A DNA stretch of 39,159 nt from Collimonas silvisoli (GTDB taxonomy: Bacteria > Pseudomonadota > Gammaproteobacteria > Burkholderiales > Burkholderiaceae_D). This document shows, one piece after another, positions 31,144 to 39,159 of the stretch (its first letter is position 1; every line of letters starts with the position of its first letter). The stretch covers positions 1-39,159 of the forward strand of contig NZ_JAGQEG010000053.1 of the NCBI RefSeq assembly GCF_018305005.1, read 5' to 3'. The translations under genes were made by a program, and so were the position numbers. The notes beneath the pieces were generated by a model. The model made no database searches and was not told where the DNA came from. It worked only from the letters and a program-made list of their open reading frames with translations.

Positions 31144-31644
31144 ATGAAGCTTCTTTTACCTGGATTTCTGCTGTTGGCCGCTGTCGGCATGGCTCATGCC
31201 CAAAGCGAGGTTTTTCTGTGCGTAGACCAGAATGGCGTCAAGGAATACAAGAACACTGGCGATACCAAGGGTTGCAAGCGCGTCAGTCTGCCGCCGCTGA
31301 CGGTGACTTCGCCCAGTGCCGGCAAGTCGAGCGGAGCAGGTGCAGGCGGCGCAGCTTCCAGCAAACCGGCAACTGCGACTCCGCCTGATTTCCCGAAAGT
31401 GGATAACGGTACGCAAAAAGCGCGCGACAACGATCGCCGCCAGATCTTGCAGGATGAGTTGAAGAACGAGCAGCAGCGCCTGGCTAATCTCAAGAAAGAC
31501 TACAACGACGGCACGCCGGAGCGGCAAGGCAACGAACACAATTACGCCAAGTACCAGGAGCGGGTAGCGTCGATGAAAGAAGATATTTCCCGCAGCGAGA
31601 AAAATATCGATGCACTCAACCGGGAACTGTCGAATCTCAAGTAA
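31144..31644 (+). CDS. DUF4124-type secreted protein with C-terminal coiled coil
   Basis: 166 residues, function unknown. Sec signal peptide (MKLLLPGFLLLAAVGMAHA, cleaved before QSE). A short N-terminal DUF4124-like part (EVFLCVDQNGVKEYKNTGDT, with two Cys that may pair) is followed by a Ser/Ala/Gly/Pro linker (about 60-85) and a charged predicted coiled coil (about 95-166, RRQILQDELKNEQQRLANLK onward). The start ATG 31144 was chosen because it begins the signal peptide. A DUF4124 gene between glnA and ntrB is common in Burkholderiales, but its link to nitrogen control is not known. Confidence 0.82.
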   Translation: MKLLLPGFLLLAAVGMAHAQSEVFLCVDQNGVKEYKNTGDTKGCKRVSLPPLTVTSPSAGKSSGAGAGGAASSKPATATPPDFPKVDNGTQKARDNDRRQILQDELKNEQQRLANLKKDYNDGTPERQGNEHNYAKYQERVASMKEDISRSEKNIDALNRELSNLK

Positions 31645-31677
31645 TACCGCGCATGGTATTAACCTTGCTTGATGCAT

Positions 31678-31705
31678 AAGGCCGCTACTGCGGCCTTTAT
31701 TTTTG
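31678..31705 (+). terminator. Rho-independent terminator after the DUF4124 gene
   Basis: AAGGCCGC-TACT-GCGGCCTT perfect 8-bp stem followed by TATTTTT. It implies that ntrB has its own promoter in 31706-31930, where no clear one was seen. Confidence 0.85.
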
Positions 31706-31934
31706 CCCATCCGGTTTAAGATAGAGCCAAGCCGGACGCACCATAATGTGGCGATTCTGCATATGACCCACCGACATCGCTTACAAAGCTTGTTATGCTC
31801 GGAAAAATGCACCATTTCAATTACACACAGACTTCCTTTGACGCCGACGCCGCATGGGTTGCCGTGCTCAATGTCGTCTGCAGCCGGCTACAGCAGCGTC
31901 CGTCAGGAACCGGTTTTTTAATGAGGATGTCCGG

Positions 31935-33017
31935 ATGCCAATAAAAACTACCGAACGCAACGCACTTGCCAGCCTCGATCTGCTGGCGTCTGCGGTGCTG
32001 GTGCTGGATCAGCAAGGACGCCTGGTGTTTGCCAATGCCGCCGCCGAAAATCTGCTGGAAAGTTCCTGCCGCTTGCTGCTGCAGCAAACCCTGTCGGACC
32101 TGTTCCTGAACCCAGAGCAGCTGATTGCGATTTTCCAGCAGGCGCTGCAACATCAGTTCGACGATTCGCGCCAGGACCTGATCCTGGAGCGCATGGGGCG
32201 CGAACCCTTGTGGGTCGACACCATCGTCACCGCGCTCGACAATCCCGAGATGCCGGTGCTGATCGAGTTGCGCGAGAACGTGCAGCAGCTCAAGCTGGAA
32301 CGCGAGGAGCGCCTGATCGACCAGAGCCAGGTCAATAAAGAGCTGATCCGCAACCTGGCGCACGAAATCAAGAATCCCTTGGGCGGCATTCGCGGCGCCG
32401 CCCAGTTGCTGGAGCTCGAACTGCCGGAGCGCCACGTCAAGGAATTGCGCGAATACACGCAAGTCATCATCAAGGAAGCCGATCGCCTGCAGACCCTGGT
32501 GGATCGCCTGCTGGCGCCGCACCGGCTGGCGCAGATCGTCGGCGACGTGAATATCCATGAGGTATGCGAGCGGGTGCGCAGCCTGATCGTGGCCGAATTT
32601 CCAAGCGGCTTGAGCATCAAGCGCGATTACGATTTGTCGATCCCGCAATTTCGCGGTGACAAGGAGCAACTGATCCAGGCAATTCTGAATATTGCCCACA
32701 ACGCAGCGCAAGCGTTGCACGAGCGCATCAAAGCGGGCGACGCCGAGTTGGTTTTTCAGAGCCGGATAGTGCGGCAAGTGACGCTGGCCAAGGTGCGTTA
32801 CCGGCTGGCACTAGACTTGCATATCATCGACAATGGACCTGGCATTCCGGCCGAGATTCAAGAACGCATTTTTTATCCGCTGGTGTCGGGACGCGATGGC
32901 GGCAGTGGTTTGGGTTTGACGCTGGCGCAAACTTTCGTGCAGCAGCACATGGGGGTAATCGAATGCGAAAGCCGGCCGGGATATACAGATTTCAGAATTC
33001 TGATACCGCTACCTTGA
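31935..33017 (+). CDS. ntrB: nitrogen regulation sensor histidine kinase NtrB
   Basis: Cytoplasmic kinase/phosphatase that, with PII proteins, sets NtrC phosphorylation by nitrogen status. 360 residues. PAS-like sensor domain at about 10-120 (LDLLASAVLVLDQQGRLVFA, NAAAENLLESS), the dimerisation/phosphotransfer block RNLAHEIKNPLGGIRGAAQL with the His, then the ATPase domain: N-box LIQAILNIAHNAAQAL, DNGPGIPAEIQERIF, and the G-box GRDGGSGLGLTLAQTFV. No membrane segment, as expected. ATG 31935 has AGGA upstream; upstream in-frame starts give an atypical Arg/Cys-rich extension. Confidence 0.94.
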   Translation: MPIKTTERNALASLDLLASAVLVLDQQGRLVFANAAAENLLESSCRLLLQQTLSDLFLNPEQLIAIFQQALQHQFDDSRQDLILERMGREPLWVDTIVTALDNPEMPVLIELRENVQQLKLEREERLIDQSQVNKELIRNLAHEIKNPLGGIRGAAQLLELELPERHVKELREYTQVIIKEADRLQTLVDRLLAPHRLAQIVGDVNIHEVCERVRSLIVAEFPSGLSIKRDYDLSIPQFRGDKEQLIQAILNIAHNAAQALHERIKAGDAELVFQSRIVRQVTLAKVRYRLALDLHIIDNGPGIPAEIQERIFYPLVSGRDGGSGLGLTLAQTFVQQHMGVIECESRPGYTDFRILIPLP

Positions 33018-33070
33018 AACCTGTTCGCCGGTTTTTGTAGTGGCCGTCATTGCGCTGATGATCAACGAAT

Positions 33071-33102
33071 TACAGCTTAACTACTACAGCTACAGCTTAA
33101 CT
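33071..33102. repeat. 12-base direct repeat in the ntrB-ntrC gap
   Basis: TACAGCTTAACT at 33071-33082 and 33091-33102 (20-base period), with a partial TACAGC between them. It lies just before the ntrC start. Meaning unknown; it may be slippage. Confidence 0.5.
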
Positions 33103-33124
33103 GACTGCGTGCAGCAGAAAACAC

Positions 33125-34648
33125 ATGAAACCAATCTGGATTGTTGACGACGACGAATCGATTCGATGGGTGCTTGAAAAAGCGCTGGCCCGCGAAAACC
33201 TGAGCACCAAGAGTTTCTCCAATGCGCGCGATGCAATTGAAGCGCTGCAATCGAGCACGCCGCAAGTGCTGGTTTCCGACATCCGCATGCCGGGCGCATC
33301 CGGCCTGGAGTTGCTGCAAACCGTCAAAGCCAAGTTCCCCGGCGTGCCGGTGATCATCATCACCGCGTTTTCCGATCTCGATTCCGCCGTTGCCGCATTT
33401 CAGGGCGGCGCTTTCGAATACCTGGCCAAGCCCTTCGATGTCGACAAGGCAGTCGAACTGATACGGCGCGCGCTGGAAGAAAGTCTGCGCGAAGCGAATG
33501 TCGAGCAAGCCTCTGCCGACACCCCGGAAATCCTCGGACAAGCGCCGGCCATGCAAGATGTGTTTCGCGCCATCGGCCGCTTGTCGCAATCGAACGTGAC
33601 GGTGCTGATCACCGGCGAATCGGGGACCGGCAAGGAACTGGTCGCGCGCGCCCTGCACAAGCACAGCCCGCGCGCAGCGCAACCGTTCATCGCCCTCAAC
33701 ACCGCAGCGATCCCGAAAGATTTGCTGGAGTCGGAATTGTTCGGACATGAGCGCGGCGCATTCACCGGCGCCCAGGCATCGCGCCGCGGCCGTTTTGAAC
33801 AAGCCGAAGGCGGCACCCTGTTCCTGGATGAAATCGGCGACATGCCGTTTGATCTGCAGACCCGCTTGCTGCGGGTTTTGTCGGACGGCCATTTCTATCG
33901 GGTCGGTGGACATCAGTCGTTGAAAGCCAACGTCCGCGTGATCGCCGCGACTCACCAGAATCTTGAAACCCGGGTGCGCGAAGGCCTGTTCCGGGAAGAC
34001 TTGTATCACCGTCTGAATGTGATCAGGTTGCGCTTGCCGAGCTTGCGCGAGCGGCGTGAAGATATTCCTATCCTGACCCGCTATTTCCTTAGCCAGAGCG
34101 CCAAGCAGCTGGGAGTCGAAAGCAAGCGCGTCTCCGATAACGCCATGCGTTTCATGAGCGGCCTGGAGTTGCCGGGCAACGTTCGCCAGCTGGAAAACCT
34201 GTGCAACTGGATTACCGTGATGGCGCCCGGCCAGACCGTCGAGATCAAGGATTTGCCGCAGGATCTGGTCGAGGGCCGTGACCAAAGCATGCAACTGGAA
34301 AGCCCGGCCAGCCGGCCGGTAGCGTTCGATCCGCATCTTTCAGCTCCGGTTGCCGCCGCCGCGCAATATCCTGAAATAGTGCAGCCGGCAGCAGTTCAAG
34401 TTGCCAGCAGCGGCGACAAACAAAGCTGGATTACTTTGCTGGAAGCTGAAGCCGCGCAGATGCTCAGCAATGGCGATGCGGATGTGATGGATGTGCTGGG
34501 AAGGCAATTTGAATCTGCCTTGATCAAGATGGCGTTGCGCCATACCCACGGACGCAAGAACGATGCGGCGGTACGTCTCGGCATCGGCCGCAATACCATC
34601 ACGCGCAAGATTCAGGAGTTGGGCATAGCCGGCGCCAAGGACGATTGA
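33125..34648 (+). CDS. ntrC: nitrogen regulation response regulator NtrC (sigma-54 activator)
   Basis: Phosphorylated by NtrB; activates sigma-54 promoters such as that of glnA. 507 residues. Receiver domain 1-120 with acidic pocket DDDE and phospho-acceptor Asp52 in LVSDIRMPG. AAA+ domain about 145-380: Walker A GESGTGKELVARAL, the sigma-54 contact loop GAFTGA, Walker [14 protein letters not shown], and LELPGNVRQLENL. A linker and C-terminal Fis-type helix-turn-helix (MALRHTHGRKNDAAVRLGIG, then RNTITRKIQELG) end the protein. Convergent with prpR across 32 bases. Confidence 0.95.
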   Translation: MKPIWIVDDDESIRWVLEKALARENLSTKSFSNARDAIEALQSSTPQVLVSDIRMPGASGLELLQTVKAKFPGVPVIIITAFSDLDSAVAAFQGGAFEYLAKPFDVDKAVELIRRALEESLREANVEQASADTPEILGQAPAMQDVFRAIGRLSQSNVTVLITGESGTGKELVARALHKHSPRAAQPFIALNTAAIPKDLLESELFGHERGAFTGAQASRRGRFEQAEGGTLFLDEIGDMPFDLQTRLLRVLSDGHFYRVGGHQSLKANVRVIAATHQNLETRVREGLFREDLYHRLNVIRLRLPSLRERREDIPILTRYFLSQSAKQLGVESKRVSDNAMRFMSGLELPGNVRQLENLCNWITVMAPGQTVEIKDLPQDLVEGRDQSMQLESPASRPVAFDPHLSAPVAAAAQYPEIVQPAAVQVASSGDKQSWITLLEAEAAQMLSNGDADVMDVLGRQFESALIKMALRHTHGRKNDAAVRLGIGRNTITRKIQELGIAGAKDD

Positions 34649-34680
34649 TTGCGCAGCGGATAGGGCTATGGCTGTATTGG

Positions 34681-36333
34681 TCAGTCCCGCCGCTCTCTCA
34701 ATTTCCGCCATAAAGTAGTGCGGCTGATTCCCAGGTATTGCGCAGCCGCCGCGCGATTGCCGTCAAATCTTGCCAGTGTCTGTGCCGCCGATTCAGTGAC
34801 TGGCGGCGCCGCGACAGGTGTCGCCACACCGGCCCCGGCAGCCAGCTCCGGCGCGACCGTCAACAGGAAAGCCGGCGTCAGCGAGCGCAGCGGTTCTGCC
34901 GCCAGGAACAAGGCAACTCGTTCCATCAGATTGCGCAGTTCGCGCACGTTGCCGGGCCACGCATAACTTTCCAGCAGGGCTGCGCATGCCACAACCTCCG
35001 CATGCAGATTGGCGTGAGGCCGCACTTCCAGCGATGCCAGCGCATGTTTCAAACACCATTCCGCCAGCGCCACCAGATCGTCCGGACGCGCGCGCAACGG
35101 CGGTAAATTCAGACGCAAGACACTGATGCGATAAAACAGGTCGGCGCGGAAGCGGCCCTCGCGTACCCGTTGTTCCAGGTCGCAGTGGGTGGCGCTGATG
35201 ATGCGGACATCGACAGCGATCGGGCGGGTCGAGCCGACCCTTACCACTTCGCGTTCTTCCAGCACGCGTAACAAGCGGGTCTGCAACGCCAGCGGCATTT
35301 CGCCGATTTCATCCAAGAATAGCGTGCCGCGATGGGCCGCTTCAAACAAGCCGGCGCGGCCGCCGCGGCGCGATCCTGTGAAAGCGCCTTCGTCGTAACC
35401 GAACAGTTCGGATTCCAGCAGCGATTCAGCAATCGCGCCGCAATTCACCGCAACGAAAGGACGGTTGCTTTTGCCGCCGGCGGTGCCTTGCGCTACCGGA
35501 TGTTCACGGTGAATCGCTTGCGCCGCCAGTTCCTTGCCGCTGCCGGTTTCGCCATGGATCAGGACGGTTGCCGGCGAACGCGCAAACAGCGTCACCGACC
35601 TGCGTATCGCTTCCATTGCGTCCGAGCTGCCGCGCAAATCATTGATGCCGTGCTTGACCCGCAACGTGTCGATCACCGGATAACCACGGCCGCGTGTCGA
35701 TTCCAGCTGGAGTTGCGTCAAGCGCGCCAATTCGAGCGCATCGTTGAACGCTTGCCGGATCGAGGCGGCGGAATAGACAAAGACGCCGGCCAGCCCGGCT
35801 TCCTCGGCCAGGTCGGTGATCAAGCCGGCGCCTACAATCGCCTTGATGCCGCTGGCTTTCAAATCGTTGATCTGAGCCCGGGCGTCTTCTTCGGTGGCGT
35901 AGCTGCGTTGCTCGATGTTCAAGTCGAACGACGCTTGAAACTCTGCCAGTGCCGGCATCGATGCTTGATAGGTGATGACGCCGACATGCGGCGTGATCTT
36001 GCGCGCCCGCGCCAGCGCCTGCATCACATCGAAACCGCTGGCTTTGGCGATGATGACCGGCACCGACAAGCGGCTCTTCAGATACGCGCCGTTGGAGCCG
36101 GCGGCGATCACGGCGTCGCAGCGTTCGGTCGCCAGCCGTTCGCGGATGTGCTGAACGGCGTCTTCGAAGCCGAGCTGGATCGGCGCGATATTGGCTTGAT
36201 GATCGAATTCCAGCGTGATGTCGCGGAACAGATCGAACAGACGCGACACGGAAACGGTCCAGATGACGGGCAGATCGTTAGTGTCGCGGCCGTTGGAAGG
36301 AGAGGAGGGGAAAGAGGGTAGCGGGCGGGCCAT
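34681..36333 (-). CDS. prpR: propionate catabolism transcriptional activator PrpR (sigma-54 dependent)
   Basis: Activates the prpBC genes in response to 2-methylcitrate with sigma-54. 550 residues. PrpR N-terminal sensing domain about 20-195 ([58 protein letters not shown]). AAA+ domain about 235-460: Walker [17 protein letters not shown], loop [16 protein letters not shown], Walker [34 protein letters not shown]-terminal Fis-type helix-turn-helix in [20 protein letters not shown]. Divergent from prpB; three phased TGTTTCA repeats lie 11-39 bases upstream of its start, suggesting autoregulation. Confidence 0.95.
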   Translation of the reverse strand: MARPLPSFPSSPSNGRDTNDLPVIWTVSVSRLFDLFRDITLEFDHQANIAPIQLGFEDAVQHIRERLATERCDAVIAAGSNGAYLKSRLSVPVIIAKASGFDVMQALARARKITPHVGVITYQASMPALAEFQASFDLNIEQRSYATEEDARAQINDLKASGIKAIVGAGLITDLAEEAGLAGVFVYSAASIRQAFNDALELARLTQLQLESTRGRGYPVIDTLRVKHGINDLRGSSDAMEAIRRSVTLFARSPATVLIHGETGSGKELAAQAIHREHPVAQGTAGGKSNRPFVAVNCGAIAESLLESELFGYDEGAFTGSRRGGRAGLFEAAHRGTLFLDEIGEMPLALQTRLLRVLEEREVVRVGSTRPIAVDVRIISATHCDLEQRVREGRFRADLFYRISVLRLNLPPLRARPDDLVALAEWCLKHALASLEVRPHANLHAEVVACAALLESYAWPGNVRELRNLMERVALFLAAEPLRSLTPAFLLTVAPELAAGAGVATPVAAPPVTESAAQTLARFDGNRAAAAQYLGISRTTLWRKLRERRD

Positions 36334-36343
36334 GTGTTATCGA

Positions 36344-36400
36344 TGTTTCAATTATGTTTCATGTTTGTTTCAAAAATTCATTTGGAACGCAGTATGGAAC
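36344..36400. promoter_or_regulatory. phased repeat array, candidate PrpR operator
   Basis: TGTTTCA occurs three times at exactly 11-base steps (36344, 36355, 36366), i.e. on one face of the helix. Two TGGAAC units follow at 36383 and 36395, roughly inverted to the first set. The array is next to the prpR start and about 125-180 bases upstream of the prpB sigma-54 promoter, the expected place for an activator site. Confidence 0.6.
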
Positions 36401-36523
36401 ATCAAGGACGATAATGCAATCATCCCGCCGCCGCCGCGGAACAAGCGCAAGTATCTGATTTCAAATAAATAGTTGTATCAACCGGGTGAGCAGCAAGGGA
36501 GTTTCTACCGGCTGCGGCAGCGA

Positions 36524-36539
36524 TGGCATGACGATTGCA
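36524..36539 (+). promoter_or_regulatory. sigma-54 promoter of prpBC
   Basis: TGGCAT-GACGA-TTGCA, almost the RpoN consensus, with GG and GC 12 bases apart. It is 64 bases before the prpB ATG. Confidence 0.85.
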
Positions 36540-36602
36540 ATAATGCTGTATTGGTTTTTCCATGAAACCGCTAAACCGTTGAATTCGAGACAAGGTGACG
36601 AT

Positions 36603-37493
36603 ATGACGCAATATTCCGCAGGCGCCGCATTCAGACAAGCCGTTCGTGACGAATCGCCATTGCAGGTGGTCGGTGCGATCAATGCCAATCATGCCTTGCT
36701 GGCCAAGCGCGCCGGGTTCAAGGCGATTTATTTATCCGGCGGCGGTGTCGCGGCCGGCTCGCTGGGTTTGCCGGATCTGGGCATTTCCAATCTGGACGAC
36801 GTCTTGACCGATGTCCGGCGCATCACCGATGTTTGCGATCTGCCCCTGCTGGTGGATGTCGACACCGGCTTCGGTTCTTCCGCTTTCAATGTCGCCCGTA
36901 CTGTCAAATCGATGATCAAGTTCGGCGCCGCCGCCATGCATATCGAAGACCAGGTGGGCGCCAAGCGTTGCGGCCATCGTCCCAACAAGGAAATCGTCAG
37001 CAAGCAGGAAATGGTGGATCGCATCAAGGCCGCGGTCGACGCCCGCACCGACGACAATTTCGTCATCATGGCGCGCACCGATGCGCTGGCGGTGGAAGGT
37101 CTGGAGGCGGCGATGGAACGCGCCGTAGCTTGCGTGGAAGCCGGCGCCGACATGATTTTCCCGGAAGCGATTACCCAGCTCGACATGTACCAGACATTCG
37201 CGGCGGCGGTCAAAGTGCCGGTGCTGGCGAACATCACCGAGTTCGGCGCGACGCCGCTGTTCACGGTGGATGAACTGAAATCCGCCGATGTCGGGCTGGT
37301 GCTGTATCCACTGTCGGCTTTCCGGGCGATGAACAAGGCTGCCGAAAACGTCTACACCGCACTGCGCCGCGACGGCACCCAGAAGAACGTGATCGACACC
37401 ATGCAAACGCGCGCCGAGCTGTATGAGCGCATCAACTATCACGAATTCGAGCAAAAGCTGGATGCCTTGTTTGCGCAGCAGAAGGGCAAATAA
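36603..37493 (+). CDS. prpB: 2-methylisocitrate lyase PrpB
   Basis: Last enzyme of the 2-methylcitrate cycle: splits 2-methylisocitrate into pyruvate and succinate. 296 residues. The isocitrate-lyase-superfamily core is clear: [30 protein letters not shown] (Mg-binding Asp), [20 protein letters not shown] with the KRCGH active-site loop, [14 protein letters not shown] and [15 protein letters not shown] 36603 has AAGGTGA upstream; the open frame extends further but through the sigma-54 promoter. First gene after the promoter, 51 bases before prpC. Confidence 0.97.
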   Translation: MTQYSAGAAFRQAVRDESPLQVVGAINANHALLAKRAGFKAIYLSGGGVAAGSLGLPDLGISNLDDVLTDVRRITDVCDLPLLVDVDTGFGSSAFNVARTVKSMIKFGAAAMHIEDQVGAKRCGHRPNKEIVSKQEMVDRIKAAVDARTDDNFVIMARTDALAVEGLEAAMERAVACVEAGADMIFPEAITQLDMYQTFAAAVKVPVLANITEFGATPLFTVDELKSADVGLVLYPLSAFRAMNKAAENVYTALRRDGTQKNVIDTMQTRAELYERINYHEFEQKLDALFAQQKGK

Positions 37494-37544
37494 GCGGTAT
37501 CCGGCATTTGAATCCTTATCAAATAAATCGAATAGGAGATTTAC

Positions 37545-38708
37545 ATGAGTGAACAACAGCCAGCCGCCGCAGCCGCTTTCAAGCCCAAAAAATCGGTGGC
37601 CCTGTCCGGCGTCACCGCCGGCAACACCGCGCTGTGCACCGTCGGCAAGACCGGCAATGATCTGCACTATCGCGGCTACGACATCCTGGATATCGCCGAC
37701 AGTTGCGAGTTTGAAGAAATCGCGCATTTGCTGGTACACGGCAAACTGCCCACCAGCGCTGAACTGAAAGCCTACAAGACCAAGCTGAAAGCTCTGCGCG
37801 GCTTGCCCGCCAACGTCAAGGCTGCGCTCGAATGGTTGCCGGCCGCCTCGCATCCGATGGATGTGATGCGCACCGGGGTTTCTGCGCTGGGCTGCATCCT
37901 GCCGGAAAAAGACGATCACAATACGCCTGGCGCGCGCGATATCGCCGACCGCCTGATGGCTTCGCTCGGCTCGGTGCTGCTGTACTGGTATCACTATAGC
38001 CACAACGGCAAGCGGATCGAGGTGGAAACCGACGATGAATCGATAGGCGGCCATTTTCTCCATTTGCTGCACGGTGAAAAGCCTTGCGCGCTGTGGGAAA
38101 AGGCGATGCACACCTCGCTGATTCTCTACGCAGAACATGAATTCAACGCGTCGACTTTCACCGGCCGCGTGATTGCCGGCACCGGCTCCGACATGTACTC
38201 GGCGATCACCGGCGCCATCGGCGCTTTGCGCGGCCCCAAGCATGGCGGCGCGAATGAAGTCGCCTTCGAAATCCAGAAGCGTTATGACAATCCGGACGAG
38301 GCGGAAGCCGATATCAAGAGGCGCGTCGAGAACAAGGAAGTGGTGATCGGCTTCGGCCACCCGGTGTACACCATCTCCGATCCGCGCAACAAGGTGATCA
38401 AGGAAGTCGCGCGTAATTTATCCAAGGATGCCGGTTCCCTGAAGATGTTCGATATCGCCGAACGGCTGGAGACAGTCATGTGGGACATCAAGAAAATGTT
38501 CCCTAACCTGGACTGGTTCTCCGCCGTGTCGTATCACATGATGGGCGTGCCGACCGGCATGTTTACACCGCTGTTCGTGATTGCCCGCACTTCCGGCTGG
38601 GCTGCGCACATCATCGAACAACGGATAGACAACAAGATTATTCGTCCATCGGCGAATTATGTCGGCCCAGAAGATTTAAAATTTGTCCCGATTGGCAAAC
38701 GCAAATAG
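37545..38708 (+). CDS. prpC: 2-methylcitrate synthase PrpC
   Basis: Condenses propionyl-CoA with oxaloacetate. 387 residues, the short bacterial citrate-synthase form. Blocks: [40 protein letters not shown], the active-site His region [33 protein letters not shown], and [20 protein letters not shown] with the second His. GGAG eight bases before ATG 37545. Gene order after prpB fixes it as methylcitrate rather than citrate synthase. It is followed by a lipoprotein gene, not by prpD or acnD-prpF. Confidence 0.96.
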   Translation: MSEQQPAAAAAFKPKKSVALSGVTAGNTALCTVGKTGNDLHYRGYDILDIADSCEFEEIAHLLVHGKLPTSAELKAYKTKLKALRGLPANVKAALEWLPAASHPMDVMRTGVSALGCILPEKDDHNTPGARDIADRLMASLGSVLLYWYHYSHNGKRIEVETDDESIGGHFLHLLHGEKPCALWEKAMHTSLILYAEHEFNASTFTGRVIAGTGSDMYSAITGAIGALRGPKHGGANEVAFEIQKRYDNPDEAEADIKRRVENKEVVIGFGHPVYTISDPRNKVIKEVARNLSKDAGSLKMFDIAERLETVMWDIKKMFPNLDWFSAVSYHMMGVPTGMFTPLFVIARTSGWAAHIIEQRIDNKIIRPSANYVGPEDLKFVPIGKRK

Positions 38709-38758
38709 CGCCTGTATGCAAACTGGCAATAGCGGCGCTTGAGCGAGCCAACCGATTG

Positions 38759-38800
38759 CCCCATTGTTGTCTTGGTTGTTTTTTGGCCAGCAATGGGGCT
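38759..38800. terminator. possible terminator/inverted repeat after prpC
   Basis: GCCCCATTG (38759-38767) pairs with CAATGGGGC (38792-38800) across a 24-base T-rich loop. No T-run follows on the plus strand, so termination is uncertain. Confidence 0.4.
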
Positions 38801-38838
38801 CATCCACCGCTTACTTGACGCCTTAGGGCCGGGACAAC

Positions 38839-39159
38839 ATGATTGCTTTTAACGCATTGAATTCTTACCGTATTGCTGCTGCATTGACACTGACCGCATT
38901 GCTGGCCGCTTGCGGCTCCAGCGTGCCGCTCGAAGACAGCAAGCCGCAAGCCAGCTTGCCGAATCTCTTGAAGCTGGAGCCGGCGCCGGCGGCTAGTTTA
39001 CTCACCGGTAATTTCTATTGCGAATTGAGTAACCGGGTTGATCTCGCCAGCACCGGCAAGGGCGAGGTCAAATTGACATGGAAAGGGCGCAGCTACCCGA
39101 TGACAATGGTCAGCACGACCACCGGAGCGGTGCGCCTGGAAGATAAATCAAGTGGTTTG
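38839..39159 (+). CDS. lipoprotein, possibly a MliC-type lysozyme inhibitor (cut by window edge)
   Basis: First 107 residues of a secreted lipoprotein. The signal ends in lipobox LLAAC (ALTLTALLAACGSS), so it would be membrane-anchored and, lacking Asp at +2, probably sent to the outer membrane. After a Pro/Ala linker the sequence FYCELSNRVDLASTGKGEVK, then LTWKGRSYPMTMVSTTTGAV resembles the YxC-start beta-barrel of MliC/PliC inhibitors of C-type lysozyme; the match is suggestive only and the C-terminal half is missing. It follows prpC by 130 bases and does not look part of the propionate pathway. Confidence 0.6.
   Translation, partial: MIAFNALNSYRIAAALTLTALLAACGSSVPLEDSKPQASLPNLLKLEPAPAASLLTGNFYCELSNRVDLASTGKGEVKLTWKGRSYPMTMVSTTTGAVRLEDKSSGL

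Noticed and set aside
35332-36321. Long open frame (330 codons) opposite prpR
   Set aside because: It is antisense to a well-recognised PrpR and arises from GC-rich codon use; composition (Arg/Gly/Gln/His-rich) and lack of a ribosome site are typical of shadow frames.
34681-36333. GAFTGS instead of GAFTGA in the sigma-54 contact loop of PrpR
   Set aside because: As far as I recall this Ser variant is normal in PrpR proteins, including the E. coli one, so it is not a defect.

Overview
The window looks like chromosome from a betaproteobacterium of the Oxalobacteraceae (Collimonas/Herbaspirillum/Janthinobacterium type). This is inferred from gene content and order: tsaE-amiC, the homodimeric-E1 pyruvate dehydrogenase operon with a lipoyl-bearing E3, glnA-DUF4124-ntrB-ntrC, and prpR divergent from prpB-prpC. 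No rRNA, tRNA, CRISPR array, prophage or intact insertion sequence was seen. Most genes are compact and GC-rich. The exceptions are two AT-rich gaps (about 3.24-3.40 kb and 16.56-16.97 kb) and one long structured repeat (14.23-14.66 kb).

Layout. 1-5.5 kb: housekeeping and cell-envelope genes (amiC and tsaE on the minus strand; queG; an AEC carrier; ogt overlapping xerD). An orphan transcription unit ending in a strong terminator precedes ogt. 5.3-6.8 kb: a small Lys-rich protein, ybaK and plsY. 7.0-14.2 kb: the pyruvate dehydrogenase operon aceE-aceF-(HslV-like Ntn hydrolase)-lpdA. It has a good sigma-70 promoter, two strong intergenic hairpins and a terminator. E2 carries one lipoyl domain and E3 carries two. 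14.23-14.66 kb: a palindromic repeat with a 25-bp terminal inverted repeat and two structured arms that differ by compensatory changes. 14.7-16.6 kb: an NlpC/P60 lipoprotein and an ArgD-type aminotransferase, the latter preceded by an attenuator-like leader whose 22-codon ORF has three consecutive Arg codons. 16.9-18.9 kb: an orphan gene pair of unknown function, possibly the remains of a pilus/secretion cluster.

19-20.9 kb: a divergent pair, a ferredoxin-reductase flavoprotein and a YeeZ-like NAD(P)-binding protein. 21.1-24.6 kb: a NitT/TauT-type ABC operon that also carries a second, family-3 binding protein. 24.8-28.6 kb: a LivK-type binding protein, then a trans-3-hydroxy-L-proline cassette (Cys/Thr dehydratase, pyrroline-2-carboxylate reductase, GNAT). 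28.6-34.6 kb: a rhodanese protein, then nitrogen control. Here glnA sits behind three NtrC boxes and a sigma-54 promoter, followed by DUF4124, ntrB and ntrC. 34.7-38.7 kb: propionate (2-methylcitrate cycle) genes, with prpR divergent from prpB-prpC, a near-consensus sigma-54 promoter and an 11-bp-phased repeat array. The window ends inside a lipoprotein gene.

The items most worth a second look are the structured repeat with covarying hairpins, the Arg-codon leader before the aminotransferase, the HslV-like hydrolase inside the PDH operon, and the orphan unit upstream of ogt.
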